Of a stretch of DNA of 64,000 nucleotides, positions 7,692-18,185 are shown one piece after another. The DNA is from Chlamydia pneumoniae TW-183 (GTDB lineage Bacteria > Chlamydiota > Chlamydiia > Chlamydiales > Chlamydiaceae). The position numbers and the translations under genes were made by a program. Each line of letters opens with the position of its first letter. Within the stretch, counting starts at the first letter, position 1. The stretch lies in contig NC_005043.1 of the NCBI RefSeq assembly GCF_000007205.1, positions 372,001 through 436,000 of the forward strand, in the 5' to 3' direction. Below the pieces are notes generated by a model that saw only the letters and a list, made by a program, of their open reading frames with translations, had not been told where the DNA came from and made no database searches.

Positions 7692-8792
7692 ATGAAATTC
7701 GTTGTATCCCGAAATGAGCTAGGAAACCTTATCAAAAAAATTCAAAGTGTCGTCCCTCAAAACACACCTATTCCAGTACTCACCCATGTTTTGATTGAAA
7801 CTTATAATGATGAATTAGTTTTCACTGCTACGGATCTGACAGTGAGCACACGTTGCGTCACCAAAGCTAAAGTCTATGAGAAAGGCGCTATTTCCATTCC
7901 CTCCAAGAGATTTTTTCAATTAGTAAAAGAATTAACAGAGGCAAATTTAGAAATTTCCTCTTCAGCAGGGGAAATGGCACAAATCACCTCGGGATCTTCA
8001 TGCTTTCGCCTACTCAGCATGGAAAAAGAAGACTTCCCCATGCTCCCTGATATACAAAATGCTTTGCGTTTTTCCTTGCCTGCAGAGCAGCTAAAAACCA
8101 TGCTACAGAGAACTTCATTCGCTGTATCTAGAGAAGAAAGCCGCTATGTTCTTACTGGAGTCCTGCTTGCTATCGCCAATGGCGTGGCTACCATCGTAGG
8201 GACTGACGGAAAGCGTTTAGCAAAAATAGATGCTGAAGTTACTTTAGATAAAAGTTTTTCTGGGGAATATATTATTCCTATCAAAGCAGTAGAAGAAATT
8301 ATAAAGATGTGCTCCGATGAAGGTGAAGCTACGATCTTCTTGGATCAAGATAAGATTGCGGTTGAATGTGACAATACTCTCCTGATCACAAAACTTCTTT
8401 CTGGAGAATTTCCAGATTTCTCCCCCGTCATATCTACAGAAAGCAACGTAAAACTCGATCTGCATCGCGAAGAACTAATTACTCTGCTCAAACAAGTGGC
8501 TTTATTTACAAATGAGTCCTCTCACTCCGTGAAGTTTTCTTTCTTACCCGGAGAGCTCACTCTAACAGCCAACTGTACTAAGGTGGGTGAAGGAAAGGTA
8601 AGCATGGCTGTAAATTATTCTGGCGAACTCCTAGAAATTGCCTTTAATCCCTTTTTCTTTTTAGATATCCTGAAGCATAGTAAGGATGAATTAGTCAGCT
8701 TAGGGATCTCGGATTCCTATAATCCTGGAATCATTACCGATTCTGCCTCAGGATTATTTGTCATCATGCCTATGAGGCTACATGATGATTAA
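7692..8792 (+). CDS. dnaN: DnaN, DNA polymerase III beta sliding clamp
   Basis: A 366-residue protein matching the three-domain beta clamp. It begins MKFVVSRNELGNLIKKIQSVV and shows the PIPVLTHVLIE, TDLTVS, ESRYVLTGVLL and GTDGKRLAK segments, ending in the typical VIMPMRL. It encircles DNA and tethers the replicase; other repair proteins dock in the pocket that includes the C-terminus. It is followed at 41 nt by the decayed recF, the common dnaN-recF order. The 200-nt upstream gap to smpB must hold its promoter, but no strong box is evident. Confidence 0.97.
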   Translation: MKFVVSRNELGNLIKKIQSVVPQNTPIPVLTHVLIETYNDELVFTATDLTVSTRCVTKAKVYEKGAISIPSKRFFQLVKELTEANLEISSSAGEMAQITSGSSCFRLLSMEKEDFPMLPDIQNALRFSLPAEQLKTMLQRTSFAVSREESRYVLTGVLLAIANGVATIVGTDGKRLAKIDAEVTLDKSFSGEYIIPIKAVEEIIKMCSDEGEATIFLDQDKIAVECDNTLLITKLLSGEFPDFSPVISTESNVKLDLHREELITLLKQVALFTNESSHSVKFSFLPGELTLTANCTKVGEGKVSMAVNYSGELLEIAFNPFFFLDILKHSKDELVSLGISDSYNPGIITDSASGLFVIMPMRLHDD

Positions 8793-8833
8793 TAAACTCC
8801 CTAAGGAGAATCCTTTAGGTCACTACCCTGCCG

Positions 8834-9912
8834 ATGTTTATGAAAATCTGCTCTCTGAAGCTAAAAAATTTTCGTAACCACAGTGATTTAGAAATCTCAC
8901 TGGCTCCTAAACTCAATTATGCCCAAGGAAAAACAAACCTCCTAGAAGCGCTTTATGTTTTGTCCTTGGGAAGGTCTTTTCGCACGCAACATCTCACAGA
9001 TACCATCACCTTCGGATCTTCCCATTTCTTCTTAGAAACACAGTTTGAGAAAGACCACCTTCCCCAAGCTCTCTCCATCTATACAGACAAGCAAGGAAAA
9101 AAAATTTGCTATAACCAACTTCCTATAAAAACCTTATCGCAGCTGATAGGGAAAGTACCTATTGTGCTTTTCTCTTCAAAAGACCGCCTTCTAATTTCAG
9201 GAGCTCCTGCGGATCGTCGCCTTTTCCTAAATCTGCTTTTATCTCAATGCGATAACCACTATACCCTCTGCTTATCGTACTATCATCGCGCTCTTCAGCA
9301 GAGAAATGCTCTCTTAAAAAGCAAGCAAACCTCAACCGTGGTCTCTGGGATGAACAGTTGGTCAAACACGGCACCTACCTATCCATCCAACGGTTTCTCT
9401 GTAGTCAGAAACTTTCAGATTTATCCAAAGAACTTTGGTCTAACAACCTAAAAGAACAATTGGCCTTAAAATTTAAAAGTTCCTTAATTAAAAATTCTGA
9501 TATTTCTGAAACTGCTGTTGCCGAAGAATTTCATAAACAGCTCTCTATATCACTTCCTAGAGATCTCGAATGGGGAAGCACTTCCGTTGGCCCTCATCGC
9601 GAAGACTTTCTACTCACTATGAACCAAATGCCTGTGTCTCAATTCTCTAGTGAAGGGCAGAAACACAGTCTTTTGGCAATCTTAAGGCTTGCCGAGTGCC
9701 TATATCTAAAGCAATCTCATCACGTCTCCCCTCTAGTCTGTCTAGATGATATCCATGCTGGATTAGATAATGAACGTGTCGGTCAACTCCTTGACCCTGC
9801 CCCAACTCTGGGTCAGACTCTGATTACTTCCACCCATATGCATGGGGAACTTCCAAAAACAAGCCTTGTTTTAAGTATCGAGAACGCTCAAGTTTCTGAG
9901 CAAATTATCTAA
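8834..9912 (+). pseudogene. recF: recF, decayed (P-loop deletion plus frameshift)
   Basis: RecF normally loads recombination proteins at gapped DNA as an ABC-type ATPase of about 360 residues. Two lesions are visible. The Walker A region reads [10 protein letters not shown], lacking roughly four to five residues, including the first Gly, of a normal G-x-N-x-x-G-K-T loop. At A5 (9316-9320) the frame breaks: the first frame runs on to 9451 with nonsense residues. The correct continuation ([20 protein letters not shown]) is one base out, as if one A were lost from an A6 run; the second frame then continues to 9912 with the signature (SSEGQKHS) and Walker B (CLDDIHAGLD) parts. The total length is not a multiple of three. 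Sequencing error could explain the frameshift but not the P-loop gap. Confidence 0.8.
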
Positions 9913-10035
9913 AACAATAACATCATTTTTCTTTTGCGTTAAAAGTAAGCGAATTAGTTATTTTTATAAATAAGTTTTAATAAACATATTCTTTTTTAAT
10001 AAAAAACTTATTTAAAATAATTATATCGGTGACAC

Positions 10036-11013
10036 ATGAAGAAATTTTTATTAACTATACTCTTTTTAGCTGTGGGTAATCCTTTATTCTCGGAAACCTC
10101 GGTAATCCAAACCCTTCCATCTGGAATTGGGGGATTAAAGGAAACCTCAAAACAAAAAGAATCCGTGGTCTGCGTGCATGCGTTTTTAAGATCTTATACA
10201 TCTTTAAAACCTATTGCTCGCGTTCTAGAAAAAGAACATTACGATGTCTTTATTTGGAATTATGAGACGCGCAAGTTTACTCTAGAAAAGCATGCTGAAC
10301 ATCTCAATCGCTTGCTGAAAAAAATAGCTGAACTTAAGCCTGGAGTCCCTATAAACTTCGTAACTCATTCTATTGGAGGAGTCATTGTTCGTGTAGCACT
10401 CGCTCACCCTGATTGCCCCGAAGAAGCCAAAAAAGGAAAAGCTATTCTCATGGCTCCTCCGAACGCAGGGTCTACACTAGCTAGACGCTACCGCTGTGTG
10501 AAATTCGTACAGTTCGTATTTGGAGGAAAATTAGGACGACAGCTTCTTACCTACTGCCCCACAAAGATGTTAAATGTCGGGAAACTCCCTTCGTCTTTAG
10601 ACGTTCTCATTCTTAGTGGGAACAGACATAGCAAATTCCTTCCTTTCCGCCTGCCCTATGAAAACGATGGTAAGGTATGCACTATAGAGACAAAGCTAGA
10701 TACTCCACATAAAGCTTACGTGATCCACACGAGTCATACCTACATCATTACTAATCGGAAGTCGCTCTATCTTATGAAAGAGTTTTTAAAAGAAGGAAAT
10801 ACAACCCCGATAATCGAGCACGTTCCCGAAGCAGCTTTAGAACAAACTGTTATGGAAGACAAACAAAAGAACTCAAGACTTAAGCCTTACCCTAACCAAG
10901 ACATCTACGTTATACACTGCTTTGGTTCTCGTCCTTACAACCTTTACGGATTTCCAAAAAAATGGAGCCTTAACCAAAAAAACGAAATAAATCCTGAAAA
11001 GTTAGAAAAATAA
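10036..11013 (+). CDS. Secreted alpha/beta-hydrolase, lipase-like (CT073-like position)
   Basis: A 325-residue protein with an N-terminal signal peptide (MKKFLLTILFLAVGNPLFSE). VVCVHAFLRS gives the oxyanion strand of a lipase-type alpha/beta hydrolase, and THSIGG places the nucleophile at Ser112 in a variant of G-H-S-x-G-G. Candidate acid and His residues are the Asp of ENDGKV and a His in HTSHTYI. Export to periplasm or beyond is suggested. Substrate unknown; an esterase or thioesterase is equally possible. The gene sits alone behind an AT-rich spacer and overlaps the 3' end of convergent rseP by 44 nt. Confidence 0.75.
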   Translation: MKKFLLTILFLAVGNPLFSETSVIQTLPSGIGGLKETSKQKESVVCVHAFLRSYTSLKPIARVLEKEHYDVFIWNYETRKFTLEKHAEHLNRLLKKIAELKPGVPINFVTHSIGGVIVRVALAHPDCPEEAKKGKAILMAPPNAGSTLARRYRCVKFVQFVFGGKLGRQLLTYCPTKMLNVGKLPSSLDVLILSGNRHSKFLPFRLPYENDGKVCTIETKLDTPHKAYVIHTSHTYIITNRKSLYLMKEFLKEGNTTPIIEHVPEAALEQTVMEDKQKNSRLKPYPNQDIYVIHCFGSRPYNLYGFPKKWSLNQKNEINPEKLEK

Positions 11014-12835
11014 AGAAGATGATCAATAAAAAAGTGAACGGAACCAAAATCCTTTCCACAATCTTCATATTCAAACGTCTTCTTGTGACTATCTCCCACA
11101 AACATAGAAGGATATAACCTCCATCCAAAACAGGAATAGGAAGCAAATTCAAGACAGCCAAATTCATACTAATTAGACCGATCCAAAAGAGCACTTCAGA
11201 AAACCCTACCGACCATCCTGTATGTAAAACCTGCACAATACCCACAGGTCCTGAAAGCCATTGTGGACTCAGATGTCCAGTAACTAAAGCTTTCAAGGTG
11301 ATCAAACTTTCCTTAGTAATATTTGATAACATAACCACAGGTGAAGGATTATACCTCACCTTAAGATCTTTCAAAGAAATCCCTAAAGATGGTTTTTGCT
11401 TCTCAGCATCAAGACGCTCCAAATAGTATCTTTGTTTATCCTTGTTCTTAATCTTCTTAGCTACTTCCAACTGTTTATCCAAACTCTCCGAAGAATAAAC
11501 ATCAATCCAAGGACGAGGCTGAACAGGGTCAAGAAGACGATAAGGACCCGCGACTTCTACTGGGTGAGACTCTCCTAAATGGTTCAAAATTTGTAACAGA
11601 TCTTCGGAATGATAAGAGGCGATAAACCGCTTATCAGCATCTCGAGAATTCACCTCTTCAAGTTCTTGCGGACTCATCTGCTGAACAATAATAGAGACCC
11701 GATGGTTCTGAACAAGACGTAAAATATCTACACTTCCAGAAACAGGAGTTCCATCAATAGCTAGAATGCGATCCCCAAGCTGTAGCCTCTCTTGAGGTTG
11801 TGGCAAAGGAGACTCTGGATCTATAGCAGTAAGTTCACCTTCTATGTATCCATAACTATTGATTACATAAGGCAATGTATATAACGAAGACCACTTGCCT
11901 TTAAGTCCAGCCTCATACTGCGTATCTATAAGCTCATTACGAAGGTAGGGAGTGTAATGTAAAACGGAAGCCAATACCCTAGGTTGACGAGAAAAGAAGA
12001 TTTTGTCATTCCGTGCTACTTTCACAAAAGCATAAGACTCATTGAGTATCTGAGATATCTGAGCCATTGAGAAAAGAAGTGTGCCATCCATCCAAACGAA
12101 ACGATCATTCGGACGTAGCTCTGAATTCTCCATAGGAGAGTTCTTCGTTAGGGGCACCTGGTTGCCATACAAAAGATAACTCGCTCCAGAACAGGGAACC
12201 CCGAATTTTGTGGGATCAAACTCAACATCAATAGCGAACTCTTTGCTAGGAACTGTCAAATAGCCAGGACGTTTGATTTCTAGATTGAGATGCCCCTCTA
12301 ATAAAGAGGTTGTTAGCATGTCCTTATCTCCCACATAAGGCTTACCATTACACGTAAGAATCTCGTCTCCAGGGAGCAATCCTTCTGCCTGTAAAACAGG
12401 ATGGACCCAACCTACCACTTTAGAACAGTCGCTATAATTTTTACTTCTTCCCCCATTCATGTAAAGAATGCTGAAAGCCAAGACAGCTAATAAAATATTG
12501 GCAAGAGGACCAGCAACAAGAACCAGAATGCGTTTCCAAGGAGACTTACTAAAAAATCCCTGAGGAATATCATAGACAGAGTCTATCTTCCCCTTCTCCC
12601 CTTTTTCTTTGGTACGTTCCATACCTCTGATACGAACATAGCCTCCAAAAGGAATGCATCCAATGCGATATTCTATGCCGCCTATACGCTTTTTAAATAA
12701 AGCAGGACCAAAGCCTATGCTAAAACTCTCTACAGCCATTCCTACAGCTTTTGCTACTACCAGATGACCAAGTTCATGAATTAACACTAAAATCCCTAAA
12801 GCTAGGGCTGCTAGAATAAAATAGATTATTGTCAT
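10970..12835 (-). CDS. rseP: RseP/YaeL-type site-2 zinc metalloprotease
   Basis: A 621-residue membrane protease, longer than the E. coli protein (about 450). The first helix carries H20-E21-L22-G23-H24, the zinc site of S2P proteases; the second zinc-ligand motif NLLPIPVLDGG lies near residue 570. Two PDZ-like domains occupy the long periplasmic middle part. These enzymes cut membrane segments of anti-sigma factors or leftover signal peptides; the chlamydial substrate is unknown. The gene lies 12 nt after dxr, as commonly seen, forming a dxr-rseP operon. Confidence 0.92.
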   Translation of the reverse strand: MTIIYFILAALALGILVLIHELGHLVVAKAVGMAVESFSIGFGPALFKKRIGGIEYRIGCIPFGGYVRIRGMERTKEKGEKGKIDSVYDIPQGFFSKSPWKRILVLVAGPLANILLAVLAFSILYMNGGRSKNYSDCSKVVGWVHPVLQAEGLLPGDEILTCNGKPYVGDKDMLTTSLLEGHLNLEIKRPGYLTVPSKEFAIDVEFDPTKFGVPCSGASYLLYGNQVPLTKNSPMENSELRPNDRFVWMDGTLLFSMAQISQILNESYAFVKVARNDKIFFSRQPRVLASVLHYTPYLRNELIDTQYEAGLKGKWSSLYTLPYVINSYGYIEGELTAIDPESPLPQPQERLQLGDRILAIDGTPVSGSVDILRLVQNHRVSIIVQQMSPQELEEVNSRDADKRFIASYHSEDLLQILNHLGESHPVEVAGPYRLLDPVQPRPWIDVYSSESLDKQLEVAKKIKNKDKQRYYLERLDAEKQKPSLGISLKDLKVRYNPSPVVMLSNITKESLITLKALVTGHLSPQWLSGPVGIVQVLHTGWSVGFSEVLFWIGLISMNLAVLNLLPIPVLDGGYILLCLWEIVTRRRLNMKIVERILVPFTFLLIIFFIFLTFQDLFRFFG

Positions 12836-12847
12836 ATACCTACTCGA

Positions 12848-13987
12848 TTATATTTCTTGAGCAAGAGCTCTAGCCTCACCATCTACTTCTAAAATATCTT
12901 CTAAAGAGTGGCAGGCATAAACCTTATGACATTCCATAAGAGTCGTTAATTTGCGTAAAATGTCACACCAAGAAATCTCTTCGCAAAGGAACCTCCGCAC
13001 TAATACTTCATTGGCTGCATTAAAAAAGCTTCCAGAAGACCCCTGTTTCTCTAATACCTGTTGTGCTAAACGGATACTAGGAAATCGCTCCTCATCTACC
13101 GGAAAAAATTCTAAAGTTTGTTTCTTCGAAAAATCCATACCATCCCTAGGAGATGCAAAACGCTCTGGAGCTGTTAAAGCGTATTGTATTGGGAAGAGCA
13201 TATCAGGCGGATTCATGATAGAAATCACACTCCCATCTAAAAACTCTACCATACCATGGATTAAGCTCTGAGGATGAATTACAGCCAGGATTTCAATATT
13301 TTCTAAACCAAACAGCCAATACGCCTCGATAATTTCGAGTCCCTTATTGACCAATGTGGATGAGTCCACAGTCACTTTTGAACCCATATTCCATATAGGA
13401 TGGTTCAAAACATCTTGTTTTGTTACACAAGAAAGCTCTTCTAAAGACTTGTTGAGCAGAGGCCCTCCAGAAGCTGTAAGAATCAGTTTCTTGATTCCCT
13501 CAATCGTCCTGCCTTCTAAACATTGATACAAAGCATTATGCTCGCTATCAATAGGAAGAACTTTTATACCATTTTCCTTTGCAGTCTTAGAAACCAATTC
13601 GCCAGCACAAACTAAAATTTCTTTGTTTGCTAAAGCTAGTGCTTTTCCTTTTTTCATCGACTCTAGAATCGCGGGTAGCGCCTCGATTCCTGAAGAAGCA
13701 GCAACGACAGTAGTGACTGTATCCATGATACAAAGTTGGGTTAAACCCTCCTGGCCTAGGAAAAATTGCATATGGGGGAATCGCTGACAGGCCTCGTTAT
13801 AAACCTCTTCGTTATAGACCGCTGCGGCTAACGGAGCAAACTCCTCTAGTTGCTGAAAAAATAACCTTAGATTATTTCCATAAGAAGCCATAGAAATAAT
13901 TTTAAATTCTGAAGGATAGCGCCGCACAATCTCTAATGTTTGACGGCCAATACTACCTGTTGACCCAAGAACGGCTAAATGTTTCAA
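12848..13987 (-). CDS. dxr: Dxr/IspC, 1-deoxy-D-xylulose 5-phosphate reductoisomerase
   Basis: A 379-residue protein of family length. It converts DXP to MEP with NADPH, the second step of the non-mevalonate isoprenoid pathway. Seen: GSTGSIGRQTLEI (NADPH site), SGIEALPA, ALANKE, DSEHNAL (metal-binding Asp and Glu), SGGPLL, TVDSSTLVNKGLE and HPQSLIHGMVEF. ispG, a later enzyme of the same pathway, is at 43.9 kb. It heads the dxr-rseP pair. Confidence 0.97.
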   Translation of the reverse strand: MKHLAVLGSTGSIGRQTLEIVRRYPSEFKIISMASYGNNLRLFFQQLEEFAPLAAAVYNEEVYNEACQRFPHMQFFLGQEGLTQLCIMDTVTTVVAASSGIEALPAILESMKKGKALALANKEILVCAGELVSKTAKENGIKVLPIDSEHNALYQCLEGRTIEGIKKLILTASGGPLLNKSLEELSCVTKQDVLNHPIWNMGSKVTVDSSTLVNKGLEIIEAYWLFGLENIEILAVIHPQSLIHGMVEFLDGSVISIMNPPDMLFPIQYALTAPERFASPRDGMDFSKKQTLEFFPVDEERFPSIRLAQQVLEKQGSSGSFFNAANEVLVRRFLCEEISWCDILRKLTTLMECHKVYACHSLEDILEVDGEARALAQEI

Positions 13988-14115
13988 GCATGCTACCTTT
14001 AACTAGGTGAAAAAGAGAATCATACTCCGCAAGTCGAGGAATTGTCAATTCTCTATTGATACTATTTCTAACTAAAGTGGACTAAACTCTAAAATTTCAT
14101 TCTTTTAAATCACTG

Positions 14116-15090
14116 CTAATATTGAGAACTTTTCTCACTTATTTTTTCAAAATTTTTAGAAAAATAGCCTCGAAAATAGCTTATAAATTTAACCACGATG
14201 TACATCATCGTCAAGAACACTACAGAGATTCCCGAAGTCGATAACCCCAAATCATAAGCACTAAGAATTGCTCTCGAAGATGCAGGAGCTAAAAATGCTG
14301 TACCAATACTAAAAACTAACGACCAAGCCATAAGACTCCTTATCGATTTTGCAATAACCTTAGCAATAAGCGATGGAATGATCAGAAAAGCAAGTGCCAT
14401 TAATACACCTACAGCCTTAAAAGCTCCTACAAGACATGCAGAAAGTTGAAAAATAATCAAATAATCAACCAACCGAATAGGAATTCCTAAAGAAGAGGCA
14501 AATACAGAATCGAAAGAAGAACAAACTAAGCTACGGAACGCAAAAATAGTAATTACAGCATTAGCCAAAATCACAATAGTGACAGGGAAAATATCCTCTT
14601 TCGTTAAAGAATCTGCGTTTCCTAACACAAGCTCCGTTCCTATATGAGCATTCTTTGTCATAAAGACTAACAAAACAAGGCTCAGAGAGAATAATAAAGA
14701 AAAGACTAGAGCGGTGCTGCTCTCTTCTGAAACTTTAAAAGTATTACGAATAAAGTAAATAAGAAACCCTGTCAGCATAGCTGTTGCCATTGCTGCAAGA
14801 GTCAAGGTACCCAAAGAGAGGGTCGTCAGTTGATGCGTAAACAAACAAACACAGACCAAACCAAAAAGGACAGTATGAGAGACAGCATTCGCATACATAG
14901 CCATCTTTCGCAAGACTAAAAAAGTTCCTGCAAAAGCACCTGAACAGGAAATAGCAAGGAATACTATAATCTGAATATCATCAATATAGAGAGAACCCGT
15001 GAAAAGACTTCCAGAAAACAGTCTCGAAAAAAATACTGAAAAAAATTGGAAAAAAGATACTCCATAATAAGGAGAAGGTCCCAAAGCCAT
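14116..15090 (-). CDS. ytgD: YtgD, metal ABC transporter permease
   Basis: A 324-residue integral membrane protein with about eight to nine helices, of the ABC-3 family (manganese, zinc or iron permeases). Typical parts are LRKMAMYANAVSHTVLFGLV near residues 60-85 and VGVLMALAFLIIPSLIA. It is the last gene of ytgABCD and its start overlaps the end of ytgC by one base. It would form the membrane channel together with YtgC, driven by YtgB and fed by YtgA. Confidence 0.92.
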   Translation of the reverse strand: MALGPSPYYGVSFFQFFSVFFSRLFSGSLFTGSLYIDDIQIIVFLAISCSGAFAGTFLVLRKMAMYANAVSHTVLFGLVCVCLFTHQLTTLSLGTLTLAAMATAMLTGFLIYFIRNTFKVSEESSTALVFSLLFSLSLVLLVFMTKNAHIGTELVLGNADSLTKEDIFPVTIVILANAVITIFAFRSLVCSSFDSVFASSLGIPIRLVDYLIIFQLSACLVGAFKAVGVLMALAFLIIPSLIAKVIAKSIRSLMAWSLVFSIGTAFLAPASSRAILSAYDLGLSTSGISVVFLTMMYIVVKFISYFRGYFSKNFEKISEKSSQY

Positions 15091-16436
15091 TAGACTTCCT
15101 TTTTTTTATTTGGGATAATTTGTCGATGAGGATCATAACAAGGATCATTGAGAATCTCTGTCAAGGTATGATCCAATTCTTCAGTAAGAACATGCTCTAT
15201 TTCCTCAGCCAACTCATGAACACTTTCCTTGCTAAAATCTAAAGAATTCACAAGATACGATTCCCATAATCTGTGAGCACGAACTAATCTTAAGGCCTCA
15301 CTTCTTCCTTTTTTTGTGAGTCGATAATAATCTTGTTCTTTTTTAACATAACCCCGCCATTCTAAAATCTGAACTCTCCATCTAGGGAAAGGCTTAGGCC
15401 CAAAATACTCCTGATACTTATAACTACAGACAAAATCTCGAACACTAATGTTCTCTAAACGATTATGAGAAATATGCCAAAACACCTTTAAAAGGTGTTC
15501 TTGATCCTTTGAAAACGAAAAGTGCTTCCTACGGACAAAACGAATGACCCACCCAGATTTTGGAGAAAAAAGCAAACATAGACCGGCCAATAATCCAGCA
15601 CAAATGACAACCAAAGGTCCCGTAGGCAAGGTTACAGGCACCGCCTGTTGCCCTATAATAGCACGACATGTGAATGCTACAGAGATATAGCTTCCTAAAG
15701 CTCCGCTAATCCCTCCAAAGAATGCAGAAAGGATAAGAATTGTACTTAGACGATCGGAAAGCTGACGAGCACCTAAAGAAGGAGCCACAAACATAGCAGA
15801 AATTAAAACAATCCCTACGCTTCGAACTCCACTTACGATCACCAACGATATAAAAATTAGACTGAGTGCTTCATAAAGAACAGTCTTTAAGCCACAAGTA
15901 ACAGCAAAATCTTTATCAAAAGTAGTCACAACAATTTGTCGATACCACCACCATAAAGCAAATAACGAAGCACAAAAGACGATCGCAGCCAACGTAGCTT
16001 CAAGAAAACCTAAAGTGGCTGCTTGCCCATATAGATAGGCGTTAATGCGATTGTATAGCGTAGGGCTACTTTCCTTGACATAACTGGCTAAAATCACTCC
16101 GATAGCAAAGAATACCACAAGAACAAAACAAAGGGCGGAGTCTTTATGTAATTTACATACTTTCCCTAAGAAAACAATGATCCCATAACCAAATACCGAA
16201 GCAGCACACCCAAACAACACAATCCAAAAAATAGAAGCTTGCAATGAGAAAACATATTGCGCCATCAAAGCTCCAACTAGAAGTCCTGGATACGACGCGT
16301 GAGATAAACTTTCGCTTAAAAGAGGCTGCTTGCTAATCAAGAGAATTGTCCCCCACAAAGCTGTGGTCATACAAATCAAAGTGACAGCTAAAAAACTAGA
16401 TAAGAAAATCGTATCAGAAAAAACACAACTGAGCAT
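15090..16436 (-). CDS. ytgC: YtgC-YtgR: metal permease fused to a DtxR-like repressor
   Basis: A 448-residue protein from the ATG at 16436, 2 nt after the ytgB stop. Residues 1 to about 290 form an ABC-3 permease ([40 protein letters not shown]). Residues from about 300 to the end are soluble and resemble a DtxR/MntR winged-helix and dimerisation region ([56 protein letters not shown]). In C. trachomatis the C-terminal part is released as the iron-dependent repressor YtgR, which controls its own operon; the same is expected here but not shown by sequence. Confidence 0.93.
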   Translation of the reverse strand: MLSCVFSDTIFLSSFLAVTLICMTTALWGTILLISKQPLLSESLSHASYPGLLVGALMAQYVFSLQASIFWIVLFGCAASVFGYGIIVFLGKVCKLHKDSALCFVLVVFFAIGVILASYVKESSPTLYNRINAYLYGQAATLGFLEATLAAIVFCASLFALWWWYRQIVVTTFDKDFAVTCGLKTVLYEALSLIFISLVIVSGVRSVGIVLISAMFVAPSLGARQLSDRLSTILILSAFFGGISGALGSYISVAFTCRAIIGQQAVPVTLPTGPLVVICAGLLAGLCLLFSPKSGWVIRFVRRKHFSFSKDQEHLLKVFWHISHNRLENISVRDFVCSYKYQEYFGPKPFPRWRVQILEWRGYVKKEQDYYRLTKKGRSEALRLVRAHRLWESYLVNSLDFSKESVHELAEEIEHVLTEELDHTLTEILNDPCYDPHRQIIPNKKKEV

Positions 16437-16438
16437 AA

Positions 16439-17218
16439 TCAGCACGATCCAAATTGTTTTCCTCGAGAGAGCTTCAGGGTTTGTTCCAAAAGTTCAATTT
16501 CACAACCATACGTTTGGAAAATAGTGTCTCCATTCAGACATTCATCAGTAGGGCCACAACAAATCAAACGCTTATTCAATAAAACCACATGATCAAATAG
16601 TTGACGCACATGACTCAAGTCATGATGAACAACGACGATAGTCTTTCCCTGATCTCGCAGCTCTTGCAAAACCCCTACAGATGTTTTAAACGAAGCCATA
16701 TCAATCGCTGAAAACAACTCATCCATAAGATATAGATCTGCTTTTTGCATCAAAGCACGTGCTAAAAATGCTCTTTGTTGCTGTCCTCCTGAGAGCTGTC
16801 CTATTTGTCTATCTGCTACGGATTCCAAACCAACTCTTTCTAAAATATGAAAGGCCTCCCTTCGATCATCCGAAGAAATTCTCCCCCACATTCCTTTATA
16901 GCTGTAACACCCCATAAGGGCTAAATCTAAGACAGTCATTGGAAAATCCCAATCCACGCTAGCTCTCTGAGGCATATAGGCTATGCGCTGACGCACCTTC
17001 TTAAATTTTTGATTAAAAAAATAAACAGTCCCCGAAGAGGGTTTGATCAGGCCTAAGGAAGCCTTTAAGAGAGTGCTTTTACCAGCTCCATTAGGACCTA
17101 AAATAGCAGTTAATGACCCCTTTCCCAAGGAAAAGGATATGTGATAAAGAACGGCTGCATGCTCATAGTTTACACAAAGGTTGTGTACAGACCAAAAAGT
17201 CTCATCTTTGACATTCAA
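16439..17218 (-). CDS. ytgB: YtgB, metal ABC transporter ATPase
   Basis: A 259-residue ABC ATPase. Walker A is GPNGAGKST, the signature LSGGQQQR, Walker [10 protein letters not shown], and the switch His lies in VVHHD. It powers the Ytg iron/manganese importer from the cytoplasmic side. Its start overlaps the end of ytgA by 17 nt, so translation is probably coupled. Confidence 0.95.
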   Translation of the reverse strand: MNVKDETFWSVHNLCVNYEHAAVLYHISFSLGKGSLTAILGPNGAGKSTLLKASLGLIKPSSGTVYFFNQKFKKVRQRIAYMPQRASVDWDFPMTVLDLALMGCYSYKGMWGRISSDDRREAFHILERVGLESVADRQIGQLSGGQQQRAFLARALMQKADLYLMDELFSAIDMASFKTSVGVLQELRDQGKTIVVVHHDLSHVRQLFDHVVLLNKRLICCGPTDECLNGDTIFQTYGCEIELLEQTLKLSRGKQFGSC

Positions 17219-18185
17219 GAGCCACCCCTCCTAATTCTTCTGTGATAAGGCAGACATTATGTTTAAAGGTGCTAAAATAATTGTCGTCCACATTATCACT
17301 ATACAATGGTTTTTGAGCTAGACGAACTAAATGACTTTTCTTCAGAGAAGAAACAATTTTTTTCAACGCATCTTGGTTCAGAGTATCCTCAGGGAAAACC
17401 ACACTGACATCATGCTCATTAATATAATCTACAACCGCCATAATATCACGAACACTGATTTGAGCTTCTGGAGATAGACCCTCAGGAGAAATACAACGAG
17501 ACCTCCATGCTCCGGAAGCCACTTCTTCAGGAGTAGCTAAATAGCGACGTGTAAAGTAACTGAACGCATTATGACCTGAGACAAGATACCGTAAATTTTC
17601 AGGAATTGTGCTCAAGCATTGTTTCGCCCAAGAATCTAAAATAGACATTTCACAAACAAGTTCCTCACTATTTGCTTTAAATTCAGCAGACCATTCAGGG
17701 AACTTTTCAATGAGAACTTCTGTAATTTCTATGACAGCTTCCTTCCAAATAGAAAGATCCATCCAGATATGAGGATCGCAAATACCGTCTTCTTCTAGAG
17801 GAACAAAGGCCCCACGCGCTATCAACCGCTCCCCTAACTTGACACTATTGGGATTATTTTCTAAATGCTTCCGCAAACTTAATGTATGCTCAAGACCCAG
17901 GCCGTTACAAAAAATTACGGCACTTCCAGCAATCTTGTCCTTATCCCCTTTAACCATCTCATACGCATGAGGGTCTAAGGATCCTTTGATCAAAACAGCG
18001 GTAGCAAGCCTATTCCCCACGACTCTTTCAACACAATCATGAATCATGCGATTCATGGATAGTATACAAGGACGTGAATTTGCATTCTGAAACCCAGAAT
18101 TGGTACATCCAAAAGTTATACCACATGCCACGAAACAGAAAATCCAACGCATCACTTTAAATATATATCCCATTTTCGCATCCAT
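17202..18185 (-). CDS. ytgA: YtgA, periplasmic metal-binding protein
   Basis: A 327-residue cluster A-I (ZnuA/TroA-like) solute-binding protein. An N-terminal hydrophobic stretch ending in GITFGC suggests a lipoprotein or cleaved signal. Likely metal ligands are the His of SLDPHAYE, HIWMD and SGHNAFSYF, and the Asp of VVFPEDTLN. It hands iron or manganese to YtgBCD. In-frame ATGs at 18173 and 18152 are alternative starts. First gene of the operon; its promoter must lie in the gap above 18186. Confidence 0.93.
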   Translation of the reverse strand: MDAKMGYIFKVMRWIFCFVACGITFGCTNSGFQNANSRPCILSMNRMIHDCVERVVGNRLATAVLIKGSLDPHAYEMVKGDKDKIAGSAVIFCNGLGLEHTLSLRKHLENNPNSVKLGERLIARGAFVPLEEDGICDPHIWMDLSIWKEAVIEITEVLIEKFPEWSAEFKANSEELVCEMSILDSWAKQCLSTIPENLRYLVSGHNAFSYFTRRYLATPEEVASGAWRSRCISPEGLSPEAQISVRDIMAVVDYINEHDVSVVFPEDTLNQDALKKIVSSLKKSHLVRLAQKPLYSDNVDDNYFSTFKHNVCLITEELGGVALECQR

